In this document: positions 42,008-50,788 of the stretch, piece after piece
Position numbering within the stretch: position 1 is the first letter of the stretch
Layout of the letters: each line of letters begins with the position of its first letter
Source of the DNA: Epilithonimonas xixisoli
Lineage (GTDB): Bacteria; Bacteroidota; Bacteroidia; Flavobacteriales; Weeksellaceae
Length of the DNA stretch: 64,000 nucleotides
Assembly: GCF_004365655.1 (NCBI RefSeq)
Contig: NZ_SOEO01000002.1
Span: 124,001-188,000 of the forward strand
Reading direction: 5' to 3'
Made by a program: the position numbers and the translations under genes
Notes under the pieces: generated by a model
What the model saw: only the letters and a program-made list of their open reading frames with translations
Database searches by the model: none
Told to the model about the DNA's origin: nothing

Positions 42008-43195
42008 TTACATTTTAGAATCTAAATACTTACCAGTTTCCTTGTGTCCGAAATCCGGAATCATTGTAAAGAATAAATCAACGATTTCTTCTTTATTCCA
42101 TTTTCGTGCGGATTTTAATCCATTGATTTTCGTTTCAAATAAATGGAGTTTATCTTCTTCGATATTTAGTTCGTTTTCAATCACGCCTAAATTTTCGAAA
42201 CGTTCCATATCCAAAGTTTCTTTGTCTGTAAAGAATTCTTCGAAATCTTTTTCACCCGTTGTATCACTTGTGGTAAATAAACACGGCCATTTTCCTTCTT
42301 GTGGTAAAGTTTCAACGAGAACTCTTGCCTCATCTTCGTCTTTGCATAAATAAGGTTCGTAACCGATTTCTGCAAGATATTTTTCAGCGATTTCTGCAAA
42401 AGTAATCAGGTGTAAGTTTTCACTTAATTTTGGAAAGAAAATATCTCTGTTTTCTCCAAAAATACAAGACATTAAACACAATTCTCCCGATTCTTTCGGA
42501 ATCACGAAATAACGTTTGATGTCATTTGGTGCAACGATTGGTTGTTTTTTTTCAATTCTCTTATTAAATCCGTGCAATAATGAGCCATCTGAAAAAGCCA
42601 CATTAGCAAAACGTGCTGTGGAAATTGTAATTTCTTTGCTTTTACGCATTAGAAACATTTCCATAATTCGTTTTGAAGCGCCCATCATATTCACAGGGTT
42701 GGCAGCTTTGTCGGTAGAAACGCAAAAATATTTTTTCACGCCTTTGTTAATTGATTGTTGTAATGTTTTATCTGTATTGAAAACATTGACATCAATCATT
42801 CTCATCAAAGTGTAAGGATCTTTTTCGCTACGTACGTGCTTTAGCGCAGAAAGATTTAATACATAATCATAATCTCCGTCTGCTTCCCAAAAGGCGTCAT
42901 ACTCAATCGAACCGATATCTAAAGCAAAGGTTTGAAAATCGCCATCAATATACCCAAAAGAACTTCGGATATCACGCACCAGTTCAACCATATTGTTTTC
43001 ACTAATGTCAACAACGTGTAGTTTTTTTGGATTGCGTTTAAATATTTCCTTAGTAGTAGCAGATCCAATAGATCCGGCTCCACCAATGACTAGAAATTTG
43101 GAATTTGAAACAATTGAAGATAGTTCTTTTTCATGGTTTTTTATATCCATTTCAAACAACTCTTTTTGCCTTCCTATAAGATTTAAGGTGTTCAT
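42008..43195 (-). CDS. legB: NDP-GlcNAc 4,6-dehydratase, CapD/FlaA1-type SDR in the LegB role
   Basis: The 395-residue SDR has FLVIGGAGSIGSATTKEIF (about 34-52), LNLSALKHVRSEKDP and the active-site segment STDKAANPVNMMGASKRIMEMFL, where Met replaces the usual Tyr of Tyr-x3-Lys. These are features of polysaccharide-biosynthesis type (Polysacc_synt_2) 4,6-dehydratases. The C-terminal 130 residues are a charged extension not seen in minimal FlaA1. It begins the nonulosonate segment, 2 bases before legC. The gene symbol reflects role; by sequence type it differs from the RmlB-like LegB I recall in Campylobacter. Confidence 0.8.
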   Translation of the reverse strand: MNTLNLIGRQKELFEMDIKNHEKELSSIVSNSKFLVIGGAGSIGSATTKEIFKRNPKKLHVVDISENNMVELVRDIRSSFGYIDGDFQTFALDIGSIEYDAFWEADGDYDYVLNLSALKHVRSEKDPYTLMRMIDVNVFNTDKTLQQSINKGVKKYFCVSTDKAANPVNMMGASKRIMEMFLMRKSKEITISTARFANVAFSDGSLLHGFNKRIEKKQPIVAPNDIKRYFVIPKESGELCLMSCIFGENRDIFFPKLSENLHLITFAEIAEKYLAEIGYEPYLCKDEDEARVLVETLPQEGKWPCLFTTSDTTGEKDFEEFFTDKETLDMERFENLGVIENELNIEEDKLHLFETKINGLKSARKWNKEEIVDLFFTMIPDFGHKETGKYLDSKM

Positions 43196-43227
43196 ATTGT
43201 ATTGGGGATTGATAAAAATTGGATTTC

Positions 43228-45537
43228 TTACTTTTTCCTTTTTTCATCTGCAAAATATCCATAGCCATACTTACTACCATATCGGCTGTCCTCTGGCTTA
43301 ACATTATTTAGTACAAATGAAATATTATTGAACTCGTGCGACTGTTGGAATTCCTCTGCAAAATCTAACATTTTCATATCTGTGTAGCCAGACTTGATCA
43401 CATACAATATGGAATCTGCCTTACTCATCAAATGCAAAGTGTCGCTCACCAGCATCACTGGTGCAGAGTCCAAAATAATATATTCATATTTCTGCTTTAG
43501 ATTCTTAATCATCAGATCGAATTTCTTCATATCCAGCAGCACATTGGGATTGGGTGCAATTGCCCCACTGAATAACACGTCTAAGTTGGGATGAAGGCCA
43601 GAAGGCACAATGTAAGACTCGGGCGATGAATCATCAGAAATCAAATAGTCTGTAAGACCTTTTTTGCTCTCCTTAATGAAACGGTGTAGCTGCGGACTGC
43701 GAATATCTGCGCCGATAATTAAAACTTTGGATGCTCCGGCAAACGCTAAAGCTGTATTGATGGCTATGGTTGTTTTTCCTTCGCCTTTGATAGAGGATGT
43801 CACGAGAAGTACGCCTCCATTGGTTCCATTCTCTCGTGATCTCAAAATAAATTTGACATTGGAGGTCAGCATTCTAAATGATTCTGCGAATACTGTGAAA
43901 TCATTTTTGGATAAGGCTTTGGCATCATTTTCATTAGAAGGTATCTCTGCGATGACGGAAGCATTTGCAATGTGTGCCAGCACCTGATCTCTTGTATGTA
44001 CTTTTGTATCCGAAGCATATATCGCAAACATAATCGCTAATGGTAATAACAAACCAGCCAAAGTTGCCCCTAAAGTAATCTGTTGCTTATCCGGCTTTAC
44101 GATCCCGATGGTGTATGCCGGATTGATCACCTTTGCTTTTGGCGCCGTAACCGCCAAAGTAATGGCATTCTCTTCTCTTTTTTGTAATAAATACAAATAT
44201 AATTGCTCTTTGAGGTTTTGCTGACGCTCAATCCCTCTGAATACTTTCTCCTGAGTAGGGTAATTATAAATCTTTGTACGATCTGCATTCAGCTGTCCCT
44301 GCAATTGTGCGATCTGCATTTGCAAAGTCGATTTGGACTCCATCAGATTGTCACGAATCAGCCCCCGCATTTCACTTATATCTCGGTTTAATTGAATGAC
44401 AGATGGATTTTGTGCAGTTGCTTGTTTTAAGGTTTTGTTCCTCGTCAGCAACATTTCATTATACTTCGCAATGTAACCTTCTGTGACAGAAGAAAGCCCC
44501 ATATTAGATGGTAACAATCTTTCGGCGGAACTAGCCTTATATATAGAATTTACCAAATCCAACTGGGTGGTATAAACCACCAACTGCTGATTATTGGTAT
44601 TTGCATTATTGACCGCTAAATTGGCTTGCGTATCCAAATCTGTAATCTCGTTTTGGCGTTTGAAACTTTCCTTTTCACCTTCTATACCAGACAAATCTCC
44701 AGAAATAATCTCCAGTCTTCCATTGATGAAATCCTGAGTGTTCTGCGCTTCCAAGTTGCGATCTTTGACTCCTTCCACATTATAAAGCGAAGTGATGCTA
44801 TTCAAAATATCCTCTGACTTCCCAGGAACTGGCCCCGTGAGACTCAACTCCATCATCAATCCTTTATTGGGTGGCAAGGTGACTGAAACCGATTTTTCTA
44901 ATGATGAAACGATGCTAGCCGTGCTTCTAAAAATTACTTTAACGGCTTCAAAAGATTTTCTTCCTGGCTTCAAATTTAAAATCACTTTCCCAAAAGGTAA
45001 TTCTGCTACTTGTCCAAAACTGAACTCGCTTTTGTTTTTGCTAAGCGCTCCTTCTGAAAGTTTGTATTTGTTATTACCGATAGGGGTTACGATGTATGAA
45101 GCTGCAGAAAATTTAGGATTGGATATCGACAAAATCTTTGCCTGCAAAGGCGAGGATGTGTAGAGTTCGTTTTCTTTAATAGCCCCCACCCCATAGAAAC
45201 TCGTATTTAAATCCAACTGCCCTACTACTTTTGCCAAAATGGGTTTGGATAAAATAGCAGTCGCCTCTCCCTGCAGTTCAGAGTCACCACCCAAACCGTT
45301 CCCTAAAGTCGTTAAATCCGTAAGCGGCACACCACCTTTGGTTTTGGACTGTGGAAATTGCAAAGTGGTTTTTGAAAGGTATTGTGGTGTGGTGTAACGC
45401 AAATAAATCTTAGCTCCAGCATAAAATATGAGCATACTCAACAGAATCCAATACCAATAGCGCAGGTATTTTAACACCTCTTTTTTGAGGTTGAGTTTTG
45501 TCTTCTTCACCGCCGTCTGGCTCTCCATTAACTCCAT
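43228..45537 (-). CDS. wzc: Wzc-type polysaccharide co-polymerase and tyrosine autokinase
   Basis: The 769-residue protein has two membrane helices (about 28-45 and near 498-515) flanking a large periplasmic coiled-coil Wzz domain. A cytoplasmic BY-kinase domain follows, with Walker A SSIKGEGKTT (about 581-590), Walker A' VLIIGADIR (605-613) and Walker B IILDSAP (687-693). The C-terminus carries four tyrosines, Y753, Y757, Y759 and Y761, as expected for autophosphorylation. It governs chain length and export with Wza, 5 bases upstream. No cognate low-molecular-weight tyrosine phosphatase gene is seen in the window. Confidence 0.92.
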   Translation of the reverse strand: MELMESQTAVKKTKLNLKKEVLKYLRYWYWILLSMLIFYAGAKIYLRYTTPQYLSKTTLQFPQSKTKGGVPLTDLTTLGNGLGGDSELQGEATAILSKPILAKVVGQLDLNTSFYGVGAIKENELYTSSPLQAKILSISNPKFSAASYIVTPIGNNKYKLSEGALSKNKSEFSFGQVAELPFGKVILNLKPGRKSFEAVKVIFRSTASIVSSLEKSVSVTLPPNKGLMMELSLTGPVPGKSEDILNSITSLYNVEGVKDRNLEAQNTQDFINGRLEIISGDLSGIEGEKESFKRQNEITDLDTQANLAVNNANTNNQQLVVYTTQLDLVNSIYKASSAERLLPSNMGLSSVTEGYIAKYNEMLLTRNKTLKQATAQNPSVIQLNRDISEMRGLIRDNLMESKSTLQMQIAQLQGQLNADRTKIYNYPTQEKVFRGIERQQNLKEQLYLYLLQKREENAITLAVTAPKAKVINPAYTIGIVKPDKQQITLGATLAGLLLPLAIMFAIYASDTKVHTRDQVLAHIANASVIAEIPSNENDAKALSKNDFTVFAESFRMLTSNVKFILRSRENGTNGGVLLVTSSIKGEGKTTIAINTALAFAGASKVLIIGADIRSPQLHRFIKESKKGLTDYLISDDSSPESYIVPSGLHPNLDVLFSGAIAPNPNVLLDMKKFDLMIKNLKQKYEYIILDSAPVMLVSDTLHLMSKADSILYVIKSGYTDMKMLDFAEEFQQSHEFNNISFVLNNVKPEDSRYGSKYGYGYFADEKRKK

Positions 45538-45542
45538 AAAAA

Positions 45543-46328
45543 TTATTTTGCTATTGCAATCACAAAGGTTACTAATCCTATCACTACCCCCATAATCTGT
45601 AAAAACAAAGCTCGATTTGGATTCGTGGTATTGGCCGCAATCTGCTTGTTGCGATCGGGCTCTACATACAGGATGTCATTCTGTTGTAAATAATAATAGG
45701 GCGAATTGACAATAGCTGCCTCAGAAAGGTCTAAAGAATAGGTAATGTCTTTTCCAGACTCTTCCGAATAACGAATTAACTTAACGCGTGTTCTATCCGC
45801 AGAATCTCTCATATCTCCTGCCAATGCCAATGCCTGTAAAATATTTAGTTTTTCGGTAGGGCTGCTTTTTTGCCCAGGACTGCCAACATCTCCTAATACG
45901 CTAATGTTAAAATTGATGTGTCTAATTGTAACAACCGGGTCTGTAAGGTATTGTTTCAAACGGTCATCCAGCTCTGCTTTGAGTTGCTGTTTTGTCATCC
46001 CTTTGCAGTAGATATTACCCAAAACAGGGAATACCATATAGCCTTCAGAAGTAATCTGATATTCATTATTTCCCAATCTCATTCCGCCACCTCTTCCTTC
46101 TTCACCAGTCTGTTGCATCGTAGTCTTGTTAAAAGGTTTAACAGCTAAATCATCTAATGCAGTCACTACAACCTCCAAAACGTCACCTTCCTGAATGCGA
46201 AGCCCTTCATAACGTGCCTGCGACACTTCCTGCTCAAAGTTGTGGTTGCTCATATAAATCATATTCTGCTTTGGCTTGCAAGACCAAACTAAGAACATGA
46301 TAAGCAAAAAAAATAATGGTTTTTTCAT
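45543..46328 (-). CDS. wza: Wza-type polysaccharide export lipoprotein
   Basis: The 261-residue lipoprotein has a signal peptide with lipobox LVWSC (C17). The Poly_export domain follows (YRIQEGDVLEVVVTAL-like stretch, YQITSEGYMVFPVLGNIYCKGMTKQQLKAEL) and then a SLBB domain (FNISVLGDVGSPGQKSSPTEKLNILQALALAG). A C-terminal hydrophobic segment (ALFLQIMGVVIGLVTFVIAIA) would be the outer-membrane helix of the Wza barrel. This is the short Bacteroidota form. First gene of the capsule operon on this reading, 5 bases before wzc. Confidence 0.9.
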   Translation of the reverse strand: MKKPLFFLLIMFLVWSCKPKQNMIYMSNHNFEQEVSQARYEGLRIQEGDVLEVVVTALDDLAVKPFNKTTMQQTGEEGRGGGMRLGNNEYQITSEGYMVFPVLGNIYCKGMTKQQLKAELDDRLKQYLTDPVVTIRHINFNISVLGDVGSPGQKSSPTEKLNILQALALAGDMRDSADRTRVKLIRYSEESGKDITYSLDLSEAAIVNSPYYYLQQNDILYVEPDRNKQIAANTTNPNRALFLQIMGVVIGLVTFVIAIAK

Positions 46329-46338
46329 TGGAATCCTG

Positions 46339-46346
46339 CAAAGATA
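46339..46346 (-). promoter_or_regulatory. -7-like box (TATCTTTG) just upstream of wza
   Basis: On the minus strand TATCTTTG matches TAnnTTTG, ending only 10 bases before the wza ATG. No TTG lies at the usual -33 distance and the leader would be almost absent, so this is a weak candidate for the capsule operon promoter. Confidence 0.3.
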
Positions 46347-46377
46347 TTGATAATCTATTACAGTTTATTAATAAATA

Positions 46378-47076
46378 TTAGTAGTTAGACTCTCCTATGT
46401 AATAGTTGATCCCGATGCCTAACATTCTATTGTAAGTGTTATACTTGGTGTAATCTGGGTAGACTTTTGAAAGCCCTCTGTCAAATCTTATAAATACATT
46501 CCATTTTTCATCTATTTTCACACCCGCTACCAGAGAAACGCCATAACCAAATTTTGCTATCTTATTATCCAAACCTATACTACTAAGGGACTTCGCCCCC
46601 ATAGCAATGGCTGTTGGATTATTCGTATAGCCTCTAGCGTTGGCATATTCTATCGCCTCCTTTTCATCTACTTTATTAGAAGCAAGAAATTCCAATTTCG
46701 GACCCACCATCACATAAATATCTGATTTATATCCATGATTTTTAAAAAAATATTTGATATAAAGCGGCATCGCAATGTAATAATTGTTGTACTTCTGTAC
46801 CGCTACATCTGCATTATTCCACGCCTGCCCTCTCTCGCCTTCCATACTAAACTCTAATTGCGGACTAAAATACAACCACGCCGAGTCGTAAATATCATTC
46901 TCTACTAAAGAAAAATCTGCAAACGCTCCAATACCTCCCCCAAAATTTCCTTTGGATCTGTCATGGATATTCACCGTTGAGCCTTTATGAAAATTAGCAG
47001 TAACCCCATACTTAAAGGACTGAGCGCTTGTAAACCCTAATGCAAAGAGAGACAATATGATTGATAGTTTTTTCAT
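46378..47076 (-). CDS. Outer-membrane beta-barrel protein, PorT-like
   Basis: The 232-residue protein has a signal peptide (MKKLSIILSLFALGFTSAQS) and a PorT/outer-membrane beta-barrel pattern: KYGVTANFHKGSTVNI, FGGGIGAFADFSLVEN, YFSPQLEFSMEGE, YYIAMPLYIKYFFKN, FGYGVSLVAGVKI and MLGIGINYYIGE. It fits eight transmembrane strands. The family is broad and the function here is unknown. It lies 49 bases upstream of wza in the same direction, so it may share a transcript with the capsule genes. Confidence 0.8.
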   Translation of the reverse strand: MKKLSIILSLFALGFTSAQSFKYGVTANFHKGSTVNIHDRSKGNFGGGIGAFADFSLVENDIYDSAWLYFSPQLEFSMEGERGQAWNNADVAVQKYNNYYIAMPLYIKYFFKNHGYKSDIYVMVGPKLEFLASNKVDEKEAIEYANARGYTNNPTAIAMGAKSLSSIGLDNKIAKFGYGVSLVAGVKIDEKWNVFIRFDRGLSKVYPDYTKYNTYNRMLGIGINYYIGESNY

Positions 47077-47189
47077 CGAATTTTTAGTTAATCAAATTTG
47101 GGACGAAATTAAGAATTTTTTATTAATTTTAAGAAAATATTTTAATGCCCTCATTAATTTGCTATATTAATTTAAGTTAATGTTAGAAT

Positions 47190-47654
47190 CTAATCTTTAT
47201 TCATAAGGTCTAAAACTACATCGTATTCGAATCCGCGCGACAGTAAATATTTGATTGTCTTGCTTTTTTTCTGATATTCTTTCAAGCCTTTCTGTTTGGA
47301 AAAATAATCTTCGTAGATTTTTCTGATCGTTTTTTCGTAATCCTCGTCATCAATCTCATCCATCGATTTAGAAATCAGTTTTTCTGTCACGCCTTTCTGC
47401 TTGAGGTTTATTTTGATTTTGGTCTTGCCCCAATGTTTGATGTAAAATTTGCCCCGGATGTAACTCCTCGTAAAACGCTCTTCGTTCAGATAGTTTTCCT
47501 TCATCAAATAGAGAAAAATCTCATCCTTGGCTTCCGGAATCAATAAGAAGTCTCGCATCTTCTGCTCGACCTCCGCGTGGCAACGATCTTGGTACACGCA
47601 ATAGTTGACCAGCTTTTGTTTGATTTCGTCAAATGTATAAGATTTCTTCTCCAT
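47190..47654 (-). CDS. recX: RecX-family regulatory protein
   Basis: RecX limits RecA filament growth. The 154-residue protein is all-helical with repeated three-helix units. Family-like segments are KLVNYCVYQDRCHAEVEQKM, LNEERFTRSYIRGKFYIKHWGKTKIKINLKQKGV and KTIKYLLSRGFEYDVVLDLM. The length is normal. recA is not adjacent. It follows glyA with its own spacing, after the glyA terminator. Confidence 0.9.
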   Translation of the reverse strand: MEKKSYTFDEIKQKLVNYCVYQDRCHAEVEQKMRDFLLIPEAKDEIFLYLMKENYLNEERFTRSYIRGKFYIKHWGKTKIKINLKQKGVTEKLISKSMDEIDDEDYEKTIRKIYEDYFSKQKGLKEYQKKSKTIKYLLSRGFEYDVVLDLMNKD

Positions 47655-47666
47655 TTTGATTCCAAC

Positions 47667-47699
47667 AAAAAAGAATGAACGAAACTGTCCATTCTTTTA
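47667..47699 (-). terminator. glyA terminator
   Basis: On the minus strand TAAAAGAATG ... CATTCTTTTT forms a stem of about 9 bp followed by a T run, 20 bases after the glyA stop and just before recX. Confidence 0.7.
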
Positions 47700-47719
47700 T
47701 TGTGGTATTTATATTTTAA

Positions 47720-48988
47720 TTAATAGTTGAAAAGCTCTTTTCCTTCCATCAATTGATTGACTTTCTTTTTAACCGCCTCCAACGCATTATCATTCTTGAT
47801 ATCATCTACCACTTCAGAAATCAATCCCGCAATGGTTTCCATATCATTTTCTTTAAGTCCTCTTGTCGTAATAGCTGCTGTTCCCAATCTGATTCCAGAA
47901 GTTGTAAAAGGTGATTTATCATCAAACGGTACCATATTTTTGTTACAAGTAATGTCCGCTTTTACCAAAGCTTTTTCGGTTTCTTTTCCGTTTACGTTTT
48001 TGTTTCGTAAATCGATTAGCATCAGATGATTGTCCGTTCCGCCACTTACGATTTCGAAACCTAAACCTACCATTGCTTTTGAAAGTGCCTGTGCGTTTGC
48101 TTTCACTTGTTTTGCATAGGTTTCGAATTTGGAATCAATCGCTTCTGCAAAGGCTACTGCTTTTGCCCCAATCACGTGTTCCAAAGGACCACCTTGGATT
48201 CCTGGGAATACTGCGCTATCAAGTACTGCGCTCATCAATTTGGTTTCGCCTTTCGGTGTTTTGTGTCCGTAGGTATTTTCGAAATCTTTGCCCATCATAA
48301 TCATTCCTCCTCTTGGACCTCTCAGGGTTTTGTGAGTCGTCGTCGTCACTACATGGCAATGTTCGAATGGATTATTTAAAAGCCCTTTTGCCACCAAACC
48401 TGCAGGATGTGCAATATCAGCCCAAAGTGTTGCACCGATTTCATCTGCCACTTCACGGAATTTGGCATAATCCAAATCTCTGGAATAAGCAGAGAATCCA
48501 GCAATCAACATCTTAGGTCTTTCTCTCAAAGCCATTTCTCTCATTTGGTCATAATCAATCAAACCCGTTTCTCTTTGAACCCCATAAGAGCAAACTTCGT
48601 ACTGAATTCCTGAGAAATTAACCGCAGAACCGTGTGTCAAATGCCCGCCCATAGAAAGATCCATTCCCATCACTTTGTCGCCTGGTTTCAAGATTGAAAG
48701 ATAAATTGCTGCGTTGGCCTGAGAACCAGAATGTGGCTGAACGTTCACATAATCTACGCCGAAAAGCTCTTTAGCTCTGTCGATTGCTAACTGTTCTACC
48801 TCATCTACCACTTCGCAACCGCCATAATAACGTCTGCCCGGATAGCCTTCTGCATATTTGTTGGTGAGCACGCTTCCCATTGCTTTCATCACATTTTCGG
48901 AAACAAAATTTTCCGAAGCAATCAATTCAATTCCGTGGGTTTGTCTTTGTCTTTCTTTCTCAATAAGGTCGAAAATTGGGTCCTGCAT
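47720..48988 (-). CDS. glyA: Serine hydroxymethyltransferase
   Basis: GlyA interconverts serine and glycine with tetrahydrofolate, feeding one-carbon metabolism. The 422-residue protein has [21 protein letters not shown] (about 19-39), [43 protein letters not shown], and the PLP lysine K220 in [15 protein letters not shown]. All key residues are present and the length is typical. Single gene with its own terminator. Confidence 0.97.
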   Translation of the reverse strand: MQDPIFDLIEKERQRQTHGIELIASENFVSENVMKAMGSVLTNKYAEGYPGRRYYGGCEVVDEVEQLAIDRAKELFGVDYVNVQPHSGSQANAAIYLSILKPGDKVMGMDLSMGGHLTHGSAVNFSGIQYEVCSYGVQRETGLIDYDQMREMALRERPKMLIAGFSAYSRDLDYAKFREVADEIGATLWADIAHPAGLVAKGLLNNPFEHCHVVTTTTHKTLRGPRGGMIMMGKDFENTYGHKTPKGETKLMSAVLDSAVFPGIQGGPLEHVIGAKAVAFAEAIDSKFETYAKQVKANAQALSKAMVGLGFEIVSGGTDNHLMLIDLRNKNVNGKETEKALVKADITCNKNMVPFDDKSPFTTSGIRLGTAAITTRGLKENDMETIAGLISEVVDDIKNDNALEAVKKKVNQLMEGKELFNY

Positions 48989-49207
48989 TTTTTAGATTTA
49001 TTTTTCCCAAAAGTAAGAAATTTTCGAGATATTTTTATAACTTTAAGTCTGAATTAAAATCATTCTTTTGAATACGCAACCGGATTCTATTCATTTTAAA
49101 ATGACTTGTAACAAGTTAGAAATGCCCAAAAGCTGATGGTTTTAAAAAAGTTATTTGATACTCCAGATATTATTAACTAAGTTTACATCCCATTAATAAA
49201 AAAAGTT

Positions 49208-49504
49208 ATGAAATCTAAAAAACAATATAAAAAAGAACTCCTGAAATCTCTGAAACATATGGAAGCTGCCGAAAGTACAGCTCTAAAAGTGATGACCAAT
49301 CTTATGCTTCTGAAAGAATTGAAAGAAAATAATATCAGTTTCAAAAAAGGTGATGTTTTTTCTTTTGAAGACACAATTTTTGATTACAGCGATGACAAAA
49401 ACGTCCGTATCCTTGCAAAACTTCGCAAGCAAACAATGAAGGCGATGAACAAATTGGTTGAGAATAATAATTTCAAGGATAAAGAGCTGAAGTTTTTGGC
49501 TTAA
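49208..49504 (+). CDS. Hypothetical small basic protein
   Basis: The 98-residue protein is highly charged and mainly helical (KKQYKKELLKSLKHMEAAESTALKVMTNLMLLKEL). The middle reads ISFKKGDVFSFEDTIFDYSDDKNVRILAKL. No membrane segment, signal or Cys. An in-frame ATG with an AAAGTT purine stretch just before it supports the start. A clean terminator follows, which indicates a real transcription unit. Family not recognised. Confidence 0.7.
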   Translation: MKSKKQYKKELLKSLKHMEAAESTALKVMTNLMLLKELKENNISFKKGDVFSFEDTIFDYSDDKNVRILAKLRKQTMKAMNKLVENNNFKDKELKFLA

Positions 49505-49512
49505 TTTTTATT

Positions 49513-49537
49513 GTCTTCGAGAGCCTCAGACTGACAC
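49513..49537. repeat. CTTCGAGA-type repeat, third copy
   Basis: GTCTTCGAGAGCCTCAGACT, then GACAC, matches the two copies at 24384 and 24444. It sits directly after a stop codon and before a terminator, as such repeats often do. Confidence 0.5.
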
Positions 49538-49548
49538 TTTTCAAAATA

Positions 49549-49580
49549 AAATTCCCTTCAGATTGAAGGGAATTTTTGTT
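49549..49580. terminator. Bidirectional terminator between convergent genes
   Basis: A perfect 12-bp stem AAATTCCCTTCA / TGAAGGGAATTT with a 3-base loop is followed by TTTT on the plus strand and preceded by an A-rich run that serves the minus-strand DUF72 gene. Confidence 0.8.
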
Positions 49581-49594
49581 TTCTTGAATATCTT

Positions 49595-50482
49595 TTAGAA
49601 TAAAGTCGGTTGGCCATCTGCCATTACAGGAATGTGAATATCAGTCTTCCAATCTTCATTCATTTTTTGAATTAAATGTGATGATAATAACGGCGATGCT
49701 TTTTCGATATTTTGATGAACAAAGAAATAAAGATTTTGTAAACCTTCTTTTTTCCATTTGGTCAATCTTTCCAGCCAATCTTCCAATCTTTCATAATCGC
49801 TGTCGGCATTGGCACCAACGTAGCGGATGAAAGCATTCGGTGTTGTCAATCGCATATGAAGCATATCTCGTCGTCCGGCTGTATCAACGATGATATTTGT
49901 AATTTGATTCATTTCAAACAATTCGCAAACCGTATTGAAAACTTCTTCGTCTGTGAACCATTCCGTATTTCTGAGTTCGATTGCTAACGGAACTTCTTTT
50001 GGCCAATCCTGAACGAATTTTTCCAAACGCTCATAATCTTTTGGTTTAAAGTTATCGTGAAGCTGAAGAAAAACCATTCCTAACTTTTCATCAAAATTCA
50101 AAACTGCCGAAGCGAATTGTGTAACCACATCTGTAATATTAAGCAATCTTCGAAAGTGGGAAACCGTATTAGTAATCTTCGGGAAGAATTTGAAATCTTT
50201 CGGTGTTTTCTCTTTCCACGTCTGAACTTGTTCTGCAGTTGGCATTCCGTAGAAAGTCGCATTCAACTCAATTGAATTGAATTGTGTGGAATAATACGTC
50301 AGCTCATCTTTAGTTCCTTTCGGATAAAAACCTTTGAGATCGGTTTTGTTCCATTTTGCACAACCGATGGAGATATTTTCCAAACCTTTTTTATTCTGCT
50401 CGAGAATGAATTTGGTTTGAGAATGATCTTTTGGTAATGTAAAATCTATCTGCGAAGGATCTGGGACTTGTCCGAATTTCAT
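49595..50482 (-). CDS. DUF72 domain-containing (YecE-like) protein
   Basis: The 295-residue protein has the TIM-barrel-like DUF72 pattern: ISIGCAKWNKTDLKGFYPKGT, YYSTQFNSIELNATFYGMPTAEQVQTWKEKTPKDFKFFPKI, VFLQLHDNFKPKDYERLEKFV and VPLAIELRNTEWFTDEEVF. It also has YFFVHQNIEKASPLLSSHL near the end. The biochemical role of the family is unsettled. Single gene. Confidence 0.92.
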   Translation of the reverse strand: MKFGQVPDPSQIDFTLPKDHSQTKFILEQNKKGLENISIGCAKWNKTDLKGFYPKGTKDELTYYSTQFNSIELNATFYGMPTAEQVQTWKEKTPKDFKFFPKITNTVSHFRRLLNITDVVTQFASAVLNFDEKLGMVFLQLHDNFKPKDYERLEKFVQDWPKEVPLAIELRNTEWFTDEEVFNTVCELFEMNQITNIIVDTAGRRDMLHMRLTTPNAFIRYVGANADSDYERLEDWLERLTKWKKEGLQNLYFFVHQNIEKASPLLSSHLIQKMNEDWKTDIHIPVMADGQPTLF

Positions 50483-50518
50483 TGGAATTTGATTTAAAGT
50501 TCGAGGTTTAAAGTTAAC

Positions 50519-50549
50519 AAAAAAACCACAGAAAATTCTGTGGTTTTAA
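50519..50549 (-). terminator. Terminator after the 75-aa ORF
   Basis: AAAACCACAG ... CTGTGGTTTT forms a 10- to 12-bp perfect stem, with a T-rich end on the minus strand, just past the stop at 50552. Confidence 0.75.
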
Positions 50550-50551
50550 AA

Positions 50552-50779
50552 TCATTTTTTATAGCACTCATTAAATGCATTTTCAATTTTATTCTTAATT
50601 TCTAAAGGTATTTCTTCATCAATCTTAAATAATCCAATTCCTGTTGCTGTATGAGTAGTAACTATATAATCTAAAATTTTCCTATTCTCGAAGAAAACTT
50701 TAAAATCCTCTTGAATCATTAATAATTTATCATCAAAGCAACTTCTCCTCTCTTTTATAATTTCAAAACTATTATCCAT
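50552..50779 (-). CDS. Hypothetical protein (75 aa) downstream of nrdA
   Basis: The 75-residue protein is acidic, soluble and of unknown family. It has a single Cys pair at distance (C14, C72) and a central beta-like segment RKILDYIVTTHTATGIGLFKI. It starts 10 bases after the nrdA stop and is followed by a strong terminator, which argues for co-transcription with nrdA. Confidence 0.6.
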   Translation of the reverse strand: MDNSFEIIKERRSCFDDKLLMIQEDFKVFFENRKILDYIVTTHTATGIGLFKIDEEIPLEIKNKIENAFNECYKK

Positions 50780-50788
50780 TATAAGATA

